Assembly (NCBI GenBank): GCA_002898235.1 | Contig: BEIL01000002.1 | Coordinates: forward strand, 1-51,263 | From: a bacterium HR35 | GTDB lineage: Bacteria; Patescibacteriota; Minisyncoccia; UBA6257; HR35 | Reading direction: 5' to 3' | Length of the DNA: 51,263 nt | Shown: piece by piece, positions 42,106 to 50,005 of the stretch | How the letters are laid out: each line of letters starts with the position of its first letter | How positions within the stretch are numbered: the first letter of the stretch is position 1 | Notes under the pieces: generated by a model | Told to the model about the DNA's origin: nothing | The model's input: the letters and a program-made list of their open reading frames with translations, nothing else | Database searches by the model: none | Program-made: the position numbers and the translations under genes

Positions 42106-42836
42106 TGATCCAAAGCGGATTGGGCCCTCATAAAATCCAGCTATATGCTGGGACACCTCGATAGTCGGTCATTACCGAGTTTTAACTTGCTAAGCCAAAA
42201 GTCCCAAGATGGGCTAGCTTAGCGAGAAGGTGAAAAAATGATACGTAGAGGCAACCAGCAGGAAAGGCTTTCTACTAGAGATAGGCTTGGGTATTTTTTA
42301 GCAGGCTTTGTTGAAGGAGAAGGAAGTTTCACGGTTCAAGTAAGGTTTCATCCTGGAACCAAATTTGGTATAGCAATTGATCCTGAGTTTTACTTATACC
42401 AACACCAGAAAAGAAAAAAAATTTTAGAACTTGCTCAAGAATTCTTTCAAACAGGTAAAATATGGAAAAAACCTGGAACAGAAAATGTGCTGGTTTATGG
42501 TATAAAATCAAGAAGAAGTATAATCGAAAAAGTTGTGCCTTTTGTTGAAAAATATTTGCTACCTTATACTTCAAGAAAAGAGCAAATAGAATTTTTTTTA
42601 AATGTTTTGAAAATGCTTGAAGAAAAAAAGCATCATACAAAAGAAGGAATTTTGGAAATTGTTGATTATCTCTATTCTACAGAAAGAAAATTTAAAATAC
42701 CCAAGTCTACACTAGTAGAAAGAATCCTCAGAGGCCATACGCTGGACAGGTCATAAAGGAAAATATAGGGAACTAAGATTGTCCTTTATGGCCTGAAGAT
42801 ATGGTCCAGCCCCTATGGTGACATAGGGATAAGCTG
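42106..42836 (+). mobile_element. Group I intron in 23S rRNA (E. coli position ~1923)
   Basis: The 5' exon ends GAGGGU (42100-42105), which pairs with the guide GCCCUC (42124-42129) with the obligatory U-G at the splice site. The core has P2 CCAGC/GCUGG (42137, 42147), P7 CUGGAC (42742-42747) with GUCCAG (42804-42809) in the conserved GAAGAUAUGGUCC segment, P8 CAUAAAGGA/UCCUUUAUG (42752, 42782) and P9 CCCUAUG/CAUAGGG (42811, 42822). The terminal G is 42836. Splicing rejoins helix 69 as six perfect pairs (GGCCCU with AGGGU|C). The size is 731 bases including the endonuclease gene. The site matches that of the Chlamydomonas I-CeuI intron. Confidence 0.88.
42238..42756 (+). CDS. LAGLIDADG homing endonuclease (single-motif) encoded in the intron
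   Basis: A 172-residue protein with one LAGLIDADG-type helix, GYFLAGFVEGEGSF near residues 18-31. It should therefore act as a homodimer, like I-CreI and I-CeuI. Strand/helix segments (FTVQVRFHPG, YLYQHQKRKKILELAQEFF, SIIEKVVPFVEKYLL) fit the fold. It would cut intronless 23S genes at the insertion site and spread the intron. A good ribosome-binding site (GAGAAGGTG) precedes the ATG, unlike most genes here. Its 3' end runs into the P7 and P8 5' strands of the intron, so the coding sequence and ribozyme share bases. The frame is intact. Confidence 0.93.
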   Translation: MIRRGNQQERLSTRDRLGYFLAGFVEGEGSFTVQVRFHPGTKFGIAIDPEFYLYQHQKRKKILELAQEFFQTGKIWKKPGTENVLVYGIKSRRSIIEKVVPFVEKYLLPYTSRKEQIEFFLNVLKMLEEKKHHTKEGILEIVDYLYSTERKFKIPKSTLVERILRGHTLDRS

Positions 42837-43329
42837 CCGAAGGTAGCGCAATTCCTTTCCGGGTAAGTTCCGGAGCGCATGAAAGGCGTAACGACTGGGG
42901 AACTGTCTCGAGGAGGGGCCCGGTGAAAATGCAATCCCCGTGAAGATGCGGGGTGCGGGCAACGGGACGGAAAGACCCCGGGAGCTTTACTGGGCTCACT
43001 CATTGGTTTTGGTTAGATGATGCATAGTGTAGCGGGGAGGCTATGAAGCTCTGCTTTCGGGCAGAGTGGAGCCGTCAATGGAACACCCGCCTTCATCTAG
43101 CTGAAACCTAACCCATTTAGCTAAAATGGGAACAGTGAGTGGGGGCCAGTTTCACTGGGGCGGTGGCCTCCTAAAAAGTAACGGAGGCGTCCAAAGGTCG
43201 GCTTGTCCTGGATGGAAACCAGGATGAAAGTGTAAAGGCAAAAGCCGGCCTGACTGCAAGGCTGACAAGCCGAGCAGAGGCGAAAGCCGGGCTTAGTGAC
43301 CCGACGGCCCTTTTTGGAAAGGCCGGAGA

Positions 43330-43364
<35 letters not shown>

Positions 43365-43481
43365 GTGTGGCCCGAGAGTCCACATCGACGGCCACGCTCG
43401 GCACCTCGATGTCGGCTCACCCTAGCGCGGGGCTGAAGAAGGTCCCAAGCGTCGGGCTGTTCGCCCGTTAAAAGGGTACGT

Positions 43482-43516
<35 letters not shown>

Positions 43517-43784
43517 CATATCTGTTGCCCGCGTTTGGAAGCCTGAGGGGAGCTGGTCCTAGTACGAGAGGACCGGACTGGGGCAGCCTCTGGTGTACCA
43601 GTTGTTCCTCCAGGAGCATCGCTGGGTAGCTATGCTGCCACGGGATAAGCGCTGAAAGCATCTAAGCGCGAAACCCACCCCAAGATTAGGCTTCCTTTAT
43701 TAGCCCCCAGGAAGATCACCTGGTTGATAGGCCCCTACTGGAAGCTCGGCAACGGGTTGAGGTTAGGGGTACTAATGGGCAAAA

Positions 43785-43836
43785 TTTTCTTTGATCAACC
43801 CTTAACTTATTGTCTCAACATTAATCATTCTTTCTT
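43785..43836 (+). other. 3' strand of the 23S processing stem
   Basis: Partner of 39995-40046. It includes the 23S 3' terminal helix and extends to within about ten bases of 5S, so cleavage here would separate 23S from 5S. Confidence 0.9.
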
Positions 43837-43844
43837 TAAAAAAT

Positions 43845-43963
43845 TCCCCGGTGGCCGTATGTCCGAACTGGAACCACCTCTTTACATTCCGAACAGAAAG
43901 GTGAAACGGTTCGGAGCCGATGGTAGTGCCCAATAAGGGTGCGAGAGTAGGTGCTGCCGGGGT
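43845..43963 (+). rRNA. rrf: 5S ribosomal RNA
   Basis: The sequence runs from TCCCCGGTGGCCGTA to GGTGCTGCCGGGG, with the terminal helix closing CCCCGG/CCGGGG and the internal CGAACTGG and CCGAACAGAAAGG-type loop B/C elements. It lies about 45 bases after 23S. A T5 run directly after the closing helix probably makes it the transcript terminator as well. Confidence 0.95.
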
Positions 43964-43985
43964 TTTTAGTTTAAAATAAAATTTA

Positions 43986-44744
43986 ATGAACTCAAGATTT
44001 TTCAAACAATTAAAAATTGCTTTTTTATTTTTCTTCCCCATTTTTATCTTTTTGGGTTTTAAAATTGTTCCTTTATTTTTAACTCCCCCTTCTTGTTTTG
44101 ATAATAAAAAAAATCAAGGAGAAATTGGTATTGATTGTGGAGGCCCTTGTCCTCCTTGTGAAATTAAATCTCTTCAACCTTTAACTATTTCTTCTTTGAG
44201 GAAAATTAAATATCCCGATGGAAGTTATGATTTAGCTGCTAAAGTTTTTAATCCTAATGAAAAATGGGGACTTAAGGAAATTGCTTATTCATTTGTTTTG
44301 TTTGACGAAGAAGGAAAAAAAATTTATGAAACTTCAAAAGAAAAATCAATTATTTATCCTAATGAAACTCGATGGCTTATTCTTCAGAATTTAAAACTTC
44401 CAGACTTTTCTTCTTTTAAACTTAATTTAGAAATCGATAATTATAATTGGCAGCCCATGGAAAATAATTTTTCTCCTCTTTATCTTGTTTATTATGAGCC
44501 AACTTTTGAAAAAACATCTTTTGGAAGTTATCACATCTTTTTTAATGTTTATAATAAATCAATATATGATTTTGATAAAGTCGAAGCTATTGTTTTTATT
44601 TATGATGAAAACCAGGAAATTATTGCTTTAAACCGGGTAAATTTTAAAATAAACCATGATACAATAGAAAAAGTAGAGTTTATTAATAATACTCTCGATA
44701 AAGAACCAAAAGGTCTAGAAATTTTTTTTCAACTTAATCAATGA
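43986..44744 (+). CDS. Membrane-anchored surface protein with a Cys-rich DCGGPCPPC motif
   Basis: A 252-residue protein. One N-terminal hydrophobic helix (about 10-33) is followed directly by SCFDNKKNQGEIGIDCGGPCPPC (residues 37-59, four Cys, a motif widespread at the start of bacterial outer-surface proteins). Two strand-rich regions follow that look like immunoglobulin-like beta-sandwiches (YDLAAKVFNPNEKWGLKEIAYSFVLF, and SYHIFFNVYNKSIYDFDKVEAIVFIY). It is likely exposed on the cell surface. The function is unknown. Its last four bases overlap trpS, so it is co-transcribed with it. Confidence 0.75.
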   Translation: MNSRFFKQLKIAFLFFFPIFIFLGFKIVPLFLTPPSCFDNKKNQGEIGIDCGGPCPPCEIKSLQPLTISSLRKIKYPDGSYDLAAKVFNPNEKWGLKEIAYSFVLFDEEGKKIYETSKEKSIIYPNETRWLILQNLKLPDFSSFKLNLEIDNYNWQPMENNFSPLYLVYYEPTFEKTSFGSYHIFFNVYNKSIYDFDKVEAIVFIYDENQEIIALNRVNFKINHDTIEKVEFINNTLDKEPKGLEIFFQLNQ

Positions 44745-45718
44745 AAACAGTTTTAACTGGTATTAAACCTACAGGAGAAATCCATTTAGGGAATTATTTA
44801 GGAATGGTTCAACAACTTAGCGATCTTCAGGAAAAACATAAAAGCTTTTTGATGATTGCTAATTTGCATGCCCAAACAGTTCCTTATAATCCTAAAGAAT
44901 TAACTGATTTGACATTTGAATTAGTCTCTTCTTTAATAGCTTTAGGCATTAAACCTCAAAAAACTACTATTTTTCTTCAATCAGATAATCCTTACCATCC
45001 TTATTTATCTTGGATTTTAGGTTGTTTAACTTATTTAGGTGAGCTTCAGAGAATGCATGAATTCAAAGAACAAAGCGAAAGATATAAAAAAGAAGGTGTA
45101 GGTTCAGGAATTTTAATGTATCCGGTTTTGATGGCAGCTGATATTTTGCTTTATAATGCTGATCTTGTTCCAGTTGGTGAAGATCAAAGACAACATCTTG
45201 AACTCACTCGAGAAATAGCTAGAAGATTTAATAACCGTTTTGGAAAAATTTTTAAAATTCCAGAAGCTTTAATTCCTAAAGAAACTTATAAAATTATGAG
45301 CCTTTCAAATCCACTTAAAAAAATGTCAAAATCATTGCCTGAAGGATGTTTGGAAATTTTTGCTCCTGAAAAAGAAATTGAAGAAAAAATTATGAAAGCC
45401 ATTACTGATTCAGGAAAAGAAATAAAATATGATCCTCAAAATAAACCTGGGATTAGCAATCTAATGATTATTTATAAATACCTTACTGGCAAAACTTTAG
45501 CAGAAATTGAAAATGAATTTCAAAATGTTTCTTATGTGGATTTCAAAAAAGAAATTGTTAAAGCTTTTTTAGAACATTTTTCTCAAGCTAGAGCTTTGAA
45601 AAGAAAAATAAAAAAGAAAGATGTTTTAGAAATTTTGAAGGCGGGAAAAGAAAAAGCAATCAAAACTTCAACTCCTTTAATTGAAAAAATAAAAAAAATC
45701 ACTGGCTTAAAAGTTTGA
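44741..45718 (+). CDS. trpS: Tryptophanyl-tRNA synthetase
   Basis: A 325-residue class Ic synthetase that charges the tRNA-Trp found at 30331. The HIGH-type motif is in LTGIKPTGEIHLGNYLGM (residues ~5-22), followed by MIANLHA and GEDQRQHLELTREIARRFN. The KMSKS motif is LKKMSKSLPEG near residues 192-202. The family length is standard. The stop codon lies inside the -35 region of the rplJ promoter. Confidence 0.97.
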   Translation: MKTVLTGIKPTGEIHLGNYLGMVQQLSDLQEKHKSFLMIANLHAQTVPYNPKELTDLTFELVSSLIALGIKPQKTTIFLQSDNPYHPYLSWILGCLTYLGELQRMHEFKEQSERYKKEGVGSGILMYPVLMAADILLYNADLVPVGEDQRQHLELTREIARRFNNRFGKIFKIPEALIPKETYKIMSLSNPLKKMSKSLPEGCLEIFAPEKEIEEKIMKAITDSGKEIKYDPQNKPGISNLMIIYKYLTGKTLAEIENEFQNVSYVDFKKEIVKAFLEHFSQARALKRKIKKKDVLEILKAGKEKAIKTSTPLIEKIKKITGLKV

Positions 45719-45744
45719 CTTTACTTCATTTTTTGTGTTAAAAT
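45715..45744 (+). promoter_or_regulatory. rplJ-rplL promoter
   Basis: TTGACT (45715-45720) overlaps the trpS stop. With an 18-base spacer it is followed by TAAAAT (45739-45744). It would transcribe the L10 leader and both ribosomal protein genes. Confidence 0.7.
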
Positions 45745-45751
45745 TTAGATT

Positions 45752-45814
45752 AATTAAAGCCGAAGACAGGAGGGGCCTTAAGGCTTAAAACTTAATTACC
45801 CTCCCGAGGCAAAA
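45752..45814 (+). promoter_or_regulatory. Ribosomal protein L10 leader
   Basis: The leader contains AAAGCCGAAGACAGGAGGGG, a hairpin segment CCTTAAGG and a closing CCCTCCCGAGGC just before the rplJ ATG. The GCCGAAGACAG core with GGAGGG/CCCTCC pairing matches the known L10 leader, to which the L10-L12 complex binds to repress its own synthesis. Confidence 0.75.
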
Positions 45815-46315
45815 ATGAGAAAAGAAAAAAAACAAAAAATTATTACTGATTTAAAGCAAAAATTCGAGACTTCTTCAGCCTACGCTCTTTTTAGTTTACT
45901 TAACTTATCGGCAGAAAATTTAGAATTTTTAAGAAGAGAAGCTAAGAAAAATAGCGGTTTAGTTCAGGTAGTTAAAAAAACATTAGTTTATAAAAGTAAT
46001 CCCGAATTTTCTTTTAGCGATGAAGAACTTAAAGAACCATTTGCTTTTCTTTGGTCATTTGATGAAGATTTAAAAGCTTTTAAAGTTTTGAATCAAATCA
46101 AAAAACAGGAAATAGAAATAAAAGTTTTAGGAGGTTATTTTGCTAAAAGAAAACTTACTCCCAATGATGTTTGGGAATTGGCTAATCTTCCTTCTAAAGA
46201 AGAGCTCTTAGCTAAACTTCTTTCTCGATTAAATTCACCACTTTTTCATTTAAATCTAACTTTAAATTCACCTTTAAAAAATTTAATTTTAGTTTTGTCG
46301 GCTATTAAAAAATGA
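45815..46315 (+). CDS. rplJ: Ribosomal protein uL10
   Basis: A 166-residue stalk-base protein that binds 23S rRNA and carries L7/L12 dimers on its C-terminal helix. The N-terminal domain shows KKQKIITDLKQKFETSSAYALFSLLNLSAENLEFLRREAKKNSG and later VLGGYFAKRKLTPNDVWELANLPSKEELLAKLL, characteristic of uL10. It is likely autoregulated through the leader just upstream. It stands 11 bases before rplL. The usual upstream uL11/uL1 genes are not here; trpS is instead. Confidence 0.94.
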   Translation: MRKEKKQKIITDLKQKFETSSAYALFSLLNLSAENLEFLRREAKKNSGLVQVVKKTLVYKSNPEFSFSDEELKEPFAFLWSFDEDLKAFKVLNQIKKQEIEIKVLGGYFAKRKLTPNDVWELANLPSKEELLAKLLSRLNSPLFHLNLTLNSPLKNLILVLSAIKK

Positions 46316-46326
46316 TCTAATTAAAA

Positions 46327-46704
46327 ATGTCTGACAAAATCCAACAAATCATCCAAATGATTGAAAACTTAACAGTCGTCGAATTAAACGAATTAGTAAA
46401 GGCTTTAGAAGAAAAATTTGGAGTTTCAGCTGCTGCTTTTGTAGCGGCTGCTCCAGTTCAAGCTCCTGCCCAAGCTGAAACTCAAACCGGTGGGACAGTT
46501 GAAGTTGTTTTAGTTGATGCTGGAGCTAATAAAATTAATGTGATTAAAGTTTTGCGTGAACTAAATCCCAATATGTCTCTTAAAGATGCTAAAGATGCTG
46601 TTGATAATCCTCCTTATAAAGTAGCTTCAGGAATTGAAAGAGCTAAAGCTGAAGAGATTAAGAAAAAATTTGAACAAGCTGGAGCTAAGGTTGAGATTAA
46701 ATAA
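46327..46704 (+). CDS. rplL: Ribosomal protein bL12 (L7/L12)
   Basis: A 125-residue stalk protein that recruits translation GTPases. The N-terminal dimerisation domain (IQQIIQMIENLTVVELNELVKALEEKFGVSAAA) is followed by an Ala/Pro/Gln hinge (residues ~37-55). The C-terminal globular domain has VEVVLVDAGANKINVIKVLRE and SLKDAKDAVDNPPYKVASGIE. All hallmarks are present and the length is normal. It is convergent with the VirB2-like fusion gene with a two-base gap. Confidence 0.97.
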   Translation: MSDKIQQIIQMIENLTVVELNELVKALEEKFGVSAAAFVAAAPVQAPAQAETQTGGTVEVVLVDAGANKINVIKVLRELNPNMSLKDAKDAVDNPPYKVASGIERAKAEEIKKKFEQAGAKVEIK

Positions 46705-46706
46705 AA

Positions 46707-47687
46707 TTAAAGCTTACCGCAGTTTACTTTCCAAACATAAGGATTTCCTGGCGAAGAATATTGATTAATTGCTTGAAGAACAGAAAAAGGAATGCTCACA
46801 TAATTTCCATTAGCAGGATCTTTAAGATAAATACAATCTTGATAGATTTGATTACTTCCACCTCGTTGAGGAATAGAACACTGATTTAAGTATCCGACAG
46901 CTAAAAGATAATGACCAGCAGGATAGGTATTATCTCTAATATTGATAATAAATTTTTCTCCAGTTTTGATTCCGTTTAAAAAATCATCCCAAGAAGAAAT
47001 TCTGTCAGCTTTAGTATCAATAAAAGCTTTATTAGTTCCTCGATACCCGCCCAATCCTTGACTTACAGCTTCATTAGCTGTTTTTACAATATAATTTTTA
47101 ATTTCTGTTTTTTCTTCTTGACTAATTCCATCGTTGCAGAAATTAGAGCAATTAGCTTTTAACATAGCTAAGGAAACAATTCCGCAACCAGATGGCCCAA
47201 TATATCCATCACCATACCGAATATTAGCATAATCAGGATCGGTTTGTTTAACTAAAGGCACTCCATAATAGCAATCATAGCTAGAAACTTGATTTCTTCC
47301 AACGCCTGGCGGAGACAGATAATTTACATAACCCGGAGGAGAAGAAACGGTTCGATAACCCATTAAACCACCAAAAGTTTCAAAAACCGGACTTTTAGCT
47401 TCTTGAATAGTTGGAATCCAAAGCTTAACTTGAAAAATACCAGGATTAATAATATTTAAAATTTGAGGCAAAATTAAGGTTATAGCAATTGCTCCAATAG
47501 AGTTAATAATCCTATTTTTTCCTTCCTCTTTACTAAAAATACTTGCAGCTGAAAAAAGATAAAGTACAGCTCCATAAACCATATTCAAAAAAGCTAAAAC
47601 AAAAAGCAAAACTAAACCTAAATTATAAACAGCCTGAAAACAACTCTGAAGGTCATAACAACTTAAAATTGATTGAATGTTGGGCAT
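46707..47687 (-). CDS. VirB2-like two-helix domain fused to a C39/papain-like cysteine peptidase domain
   Basis: A 326-residue protein. Residues 1-102 are identical at protein level to the N-terminus of the gene at 5018, with two hydrophobic helices. The rest is unrelated to that gene. It has IGPSGCGIVSLAML near residues 160-173 (nucleophile Cys), AGHYLLAVGYL near 255-265 (His) and LKDPANGNYVSIPF near 288-301 (Asp/Asn), the catalytic order of C39-type and related papain-like peptidases. Several extra Cys could form disulphides outside the cell. A peptidase, amidase or toxin role on cell-wall or protein targets is inferred. It stands alone between rplL and tRNA-Arg(TCG), away from the secretion operon. 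The start is fixed by the duplicated ATG. Confidence 0.77.
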   Translation of the reverse strand: MPNIQSILSCYDLQSCFQAVYNLGLVLLFVLAFLNMVYGAVLYLFSAASIFSKEEGKNRIINSIGAIAITLILPQILNIINPGIFQVKLWIPTIQEAKSPVFETFGGLMGYRTVSSPPGYVNYLSPPGVGRNQVSSYDCYYGVPLVKQTDPDYANIRYGDGYIGPSGCGIVSLAMLKANCSNFCNDGISQEEKTEIKNYIVKTANEAVSQGLGGYRGTNKAFIDTKADRISSWDDFLNGIKTGEKFIINIRDNTYPAGHYLLAVGYLNQCSIPQRGGSNQIYQDCIYLKDPANGNYVSIPFSVLQAINQYSSPGNPYVWKVNCGKL

Positions 47688-47695
47688 TTTATTTA
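47382..47695 (-). repeat. 314-bp near-identical inverted duplicate, copy B
   Basis: The reverse complement of 5010-5323 with one difference (47472). The match starts eight bases before the ATG and ends after codon 102, exactly where the two encoded proteins diverge. It lies ~30 bases from tRNA-Arg(TCG). Confidence 0.97.
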
Positions 47696-47725
47696 GATTT
47701 TAAACTGATTTATAATTTTTTTTAA

Positions 47726-47798
47726 GCCCCTGTAGCTCAACTGGAAGAGCGCGTGGCTTCGGACCACGAGGTTGGGGGTTCGAGTCCCTCCAGGGGCA
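47726..47798 (+). tRNA. tRNA-Arg (anticodon TCG)
   Basis: A 73-base cloverleaf. The acceptor GCCCCTG pairs with CAGGGGC, with discriminator A at 47798. The anticodon stem CGTGG/CCACG encloses CTTCGGA with TCG at 34-36. The T-arm is GGGGG-TTCGAGT-CCCTC, with one weak closing pair. CCA is not encoded. Confidence 0.94.
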
Positions 47799-47801
47799 AA
47801 G

Positions 47802-48809
47802 TTAAAGTTTTCTTCTTTTAATTTTTTCGTAAAGATAGAGAAAATAATATTTTGGTTTAAAAACAAAATCTAAAGTTGGTAAAAAATCTATTCTTTTTCC
47901 TCCAAAACCAATTTTAAAAAGACTTAAACCATACCAAGGATGACTGGGCTCTAATTTTTTTGCCAATCCCCAAAAATTATAATAACGACAATTTCTTTTT
48001 TTCGCCTCTTGCATTATTTCCCATTGGATTTTGTAGTTTAAGGGTTCTTTAATTGGTAAAGAGGCTGAATGATGATAAAAAGCTATTTGATGAGAAAAGA
48101 TAATTAAAGCTGCTGAATAATATTTATTTTCCACTTTACCTAAAAAAAGCAAAGCTTTATTTTTTTGAGAAAAAATTTTAAATTCTTCAAAAATAAAGCT
48201 TTTAGGATAAGGAATGAAATTTTTTCTTTGAGCAAGATCTTGATATAATTTCCAAAAAATTTCAATTTTAGTTAAATCAGTTGTTTTTTCAATTTCCAAA
48301 AATGGTTTTTTAAGAGAATCTAAAACCATTTTTCGATGACTATCCTTCATTTCTTTAAGCATTTCTTCATCGCTCTTTAATTCTTTAAGAAAAAAATTTT
48401 CGCTAACAGCATAAGTAGGTGCTAATTTAAATTTCAATTTTTTAAAAATTTTTAAATAATTTTCTTCATTAGCCAAACAGGAATTAATTCTTAAAAAATC
48501 ATATTTCTTGGAATACCCATTTTCTTTTAAAAATTTAATTAAAGCTTGAATTCCAACTTCCAAAAATTCTTCCTTAATTACTGGTCCGTGATGAATAACT
48601 AAACCGCTAGCTAATTTTCTTTTATAGCCAATAAGTTGACTTAAACCAACCAATTGATTTTTATAAAAGAAACCTAATCTTAAAACTGAACGACCTAAAT
48701 TTTTTTCCATTTCACCATACTCCCAATCTTGAAGAAAACTTAAATAATTATTCTCATCTAAAAATTCCTGCCAACCTTTTTCTTCTTCAAAAATTTTTAT
48801 TTCAACCAT
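47802..48809 (-). CDS. FemX/FemAB-like aminoacyl transferase
   Basis: A 335-residue protein with the double GNAT-like fold of FemABX enzymes, which add amino acids from aminoacyl-tRNA to the peptidoglycan precursor side chain. Visible landmarks are FLQDWEYGEMEKNLGRSVLRLGF near the start, VIHHGPVIKE, the MKDSHRKMVLDSLKK linker (no long coiled coil, so FemX-like), SAALIIFSHQIAFYHHSASL, and the end signature YYNFWGLAKK with SLFKIGFGGKRIDFLPTLD. It overlaps the next upstream gene by 13 bases and is in one transcript with the aminotransferase-like and Mur ligase-like genes. Confidence 0.88.
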   Translation of the reverse strand: MVEIKIFEEEKGWQEFLDENNYLSFLQDWEYGEMEKNLGRSVLRLGFFYKNQLVGLSQLIGYKRKLASGLVIHHGPVIKEEFLEVGIQALIKFLKENGYSKKYDFLRINSCLANEENYLKIFKKLKFKLAPTYAVSENFFLKELKSDEEMLKEMKDSHRKMVLDSLKKPFLEIEKTTDLTKIEIFWKLYQDLAQRKNFIPYPKSFIFEEFKIFSQKNKALLFLGKVENKYYSAALIIFSHQIAFYHHSASLPIKEPLNYKIQWEIMQEAKKRNCRYYNFWGLAKKLEPSHPWYGLSLFKIGFGGKRIDFLPTLDFVFKPKYYFLYLYEKIKRRKL

Positions 48810-50005
48810 TTTTTAAGTTTTTCCAAAACAAGATAAGCTTCTTCTTCAGAAATTAGAGTTGGTAGATTAAAAACAGTTTGACTTATTTTTTCGGCTTGAG
48901 GACAACTTTTTTCTTGATAATCAAAAATTTTTAAATTATTACTACAAGGAGCCAAAACACATCTATACCAATCGCCTAAATAAATATTATCTTTTTTAAA
49001 ATCTTCTAAAATTTCTTTTCTCAATTGGGAAAAAACCGGAAACCTTAAAAAATTTGGTTCTCCTTGAAAGCTGAAATTTAAAAGATTGCTATTAATATAA
49101 ATTTGAGCTATTTTTTTTCTTTGATTATTGAATTTTTCTAATTTTTTAAGTTGATTTAAAAGCAAGGGAAAAAGTTTGTCAGGAAATTTTCTTAAATAAT
49201 TCTTAGGTTTAATTCCTTGTTTTTCTTCTGAAGTTACCATTTCTGGAGTTATTTCTAAAAATCTTAAAAATCTAATAGCCCCTTTAGTTACTTTTAAGTG
49301 ATAATATTTTTTGAGTTTTAATAAAATTTTTGTTCCTAAAAGAAGCCCTTTAACTTCCCAATCAGACCATTCATTTAAACTTTTATAATTTTCTAAACAA
49401 TCTTTTTTTAAAAAGTCATTTCTAATAATTAAAGCTCCACCAATAATACTCGAAATTACTTTATTTCGATTAAAACTTAAAAGAGTTGCATCGCCAAAAT
49501 TACCTAAATAATTACCTTCATATCTTGCTCCTAAAGCATGAGTTAAATTTTCAATCACAAAAATATTTTTTTCTTTAGCCAACCTCAAGATTTCTTCTAA
49601 TTTTGCTGGAATACCGAAAGTATTTTGAATAATTAAAGCTAAAGAATTATAACCAACCTTACTTTTTAAATCTTCTAAATCAAAATTGAAATCATCGCCA
49701 ATATCAACAAAAACAGGTCGCAGATTAGCAAATTTTATTGCATTAGGAACAACTAAACAAGAAAACGCTTGAGTCAAAACTTCTTGACGGTTATCAATCC
49801 TTTTTAAAATTGAAAGAAAAAAAGTAAGTGCTTCTCGGGCTGAGCCGAAAAATAAAATTTCTCCCTGAGGAAAATATTTTCTTAATTCTAATTCAACCTC
49901 CCTTTGAGCTCTTAAGTCTTCATAACCCTTCAAAATTTTTTCAATTAATTCTTCATCATCTCGTTCAAAATTAGGTAATAAATCGATATTAATCAGTTTT
50001 TTCAT
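48797..50005 (-). CDS. DegT/DnrJ/EryC1-type PLP aminotransferase-like protein
   Basis: A 402-residue fold type I PLP enzyme of the sugar aminotransferase kind. FFGSAREALTFFLSIL (~53-68) is the cofactor phosphate-binding start. VLTQAFSCLVVPNAIKFANLRPVFVDI follows, then the active-site region ATLLSFNRNKVISSIIGGALI with the probable PLP lysine (NRNK, ~182). The usual ExxLGYNxR motif and the exact SxHxxK spacing are not seen, so activity may differ from classical family members. ATG at 50005 is preferred to a TTG at 50011. It overlaps the Mur ligase-like gene by 17 bases and FemX by 13, suggesting a shared wall or surface-glycan pathway. Confidence 0.82.
   Translation of the reverse strand: MKKLINIDLLPNFERDDEELIEKILKGYEDLRAQREVELELRKYFPQGEILFFGSAREALTFFLSILKRIDNRQEVLTQAFSCLVVPNAIKFANLRPVFVDIGDDFNFDLEDLKSKVGYNSLALIIQNTFGIPAKLEEILRLAKEKNIFVIENLTHALGARYEGNYLGNFGDATLLSFNRNKVISSIIGGALIIRNDFLKKDCLENYKSLNEWSDWEVKGLLLGTKILLKLKKYYHLKVTKGAIRFLRFLEITPEMVTSEEKQGIKPKNYLRKFPDKLFPLLLNQLKKLEKFNNQRKKIAQIYINSNLLNFSFQGEPNFLRFPVFSQLRKEILEDFKKDNIYLGDWYRCVLAPCSNNLKIFDYQEKSCPQAEKISQTVFNLPTLISEEEAYLVLEKLKKWLK

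Noticed and set aside
42106-42237. H69 3' strand placed at AUAAGCUGC with an earlier exon end
   Set aside because: That gives no helix 69 pairing with GGCCCU. The junction U42105/C42837 restores six pairs and provides the U-G splice pair with the guide.
47543-47725. Plus-strand frame opposite the VirB2-like module, also present opposite copy A
   Set aside because: Its duplication simply follows the repeat. It has no promoter or ribosome-binding site and no recognisable protein features.
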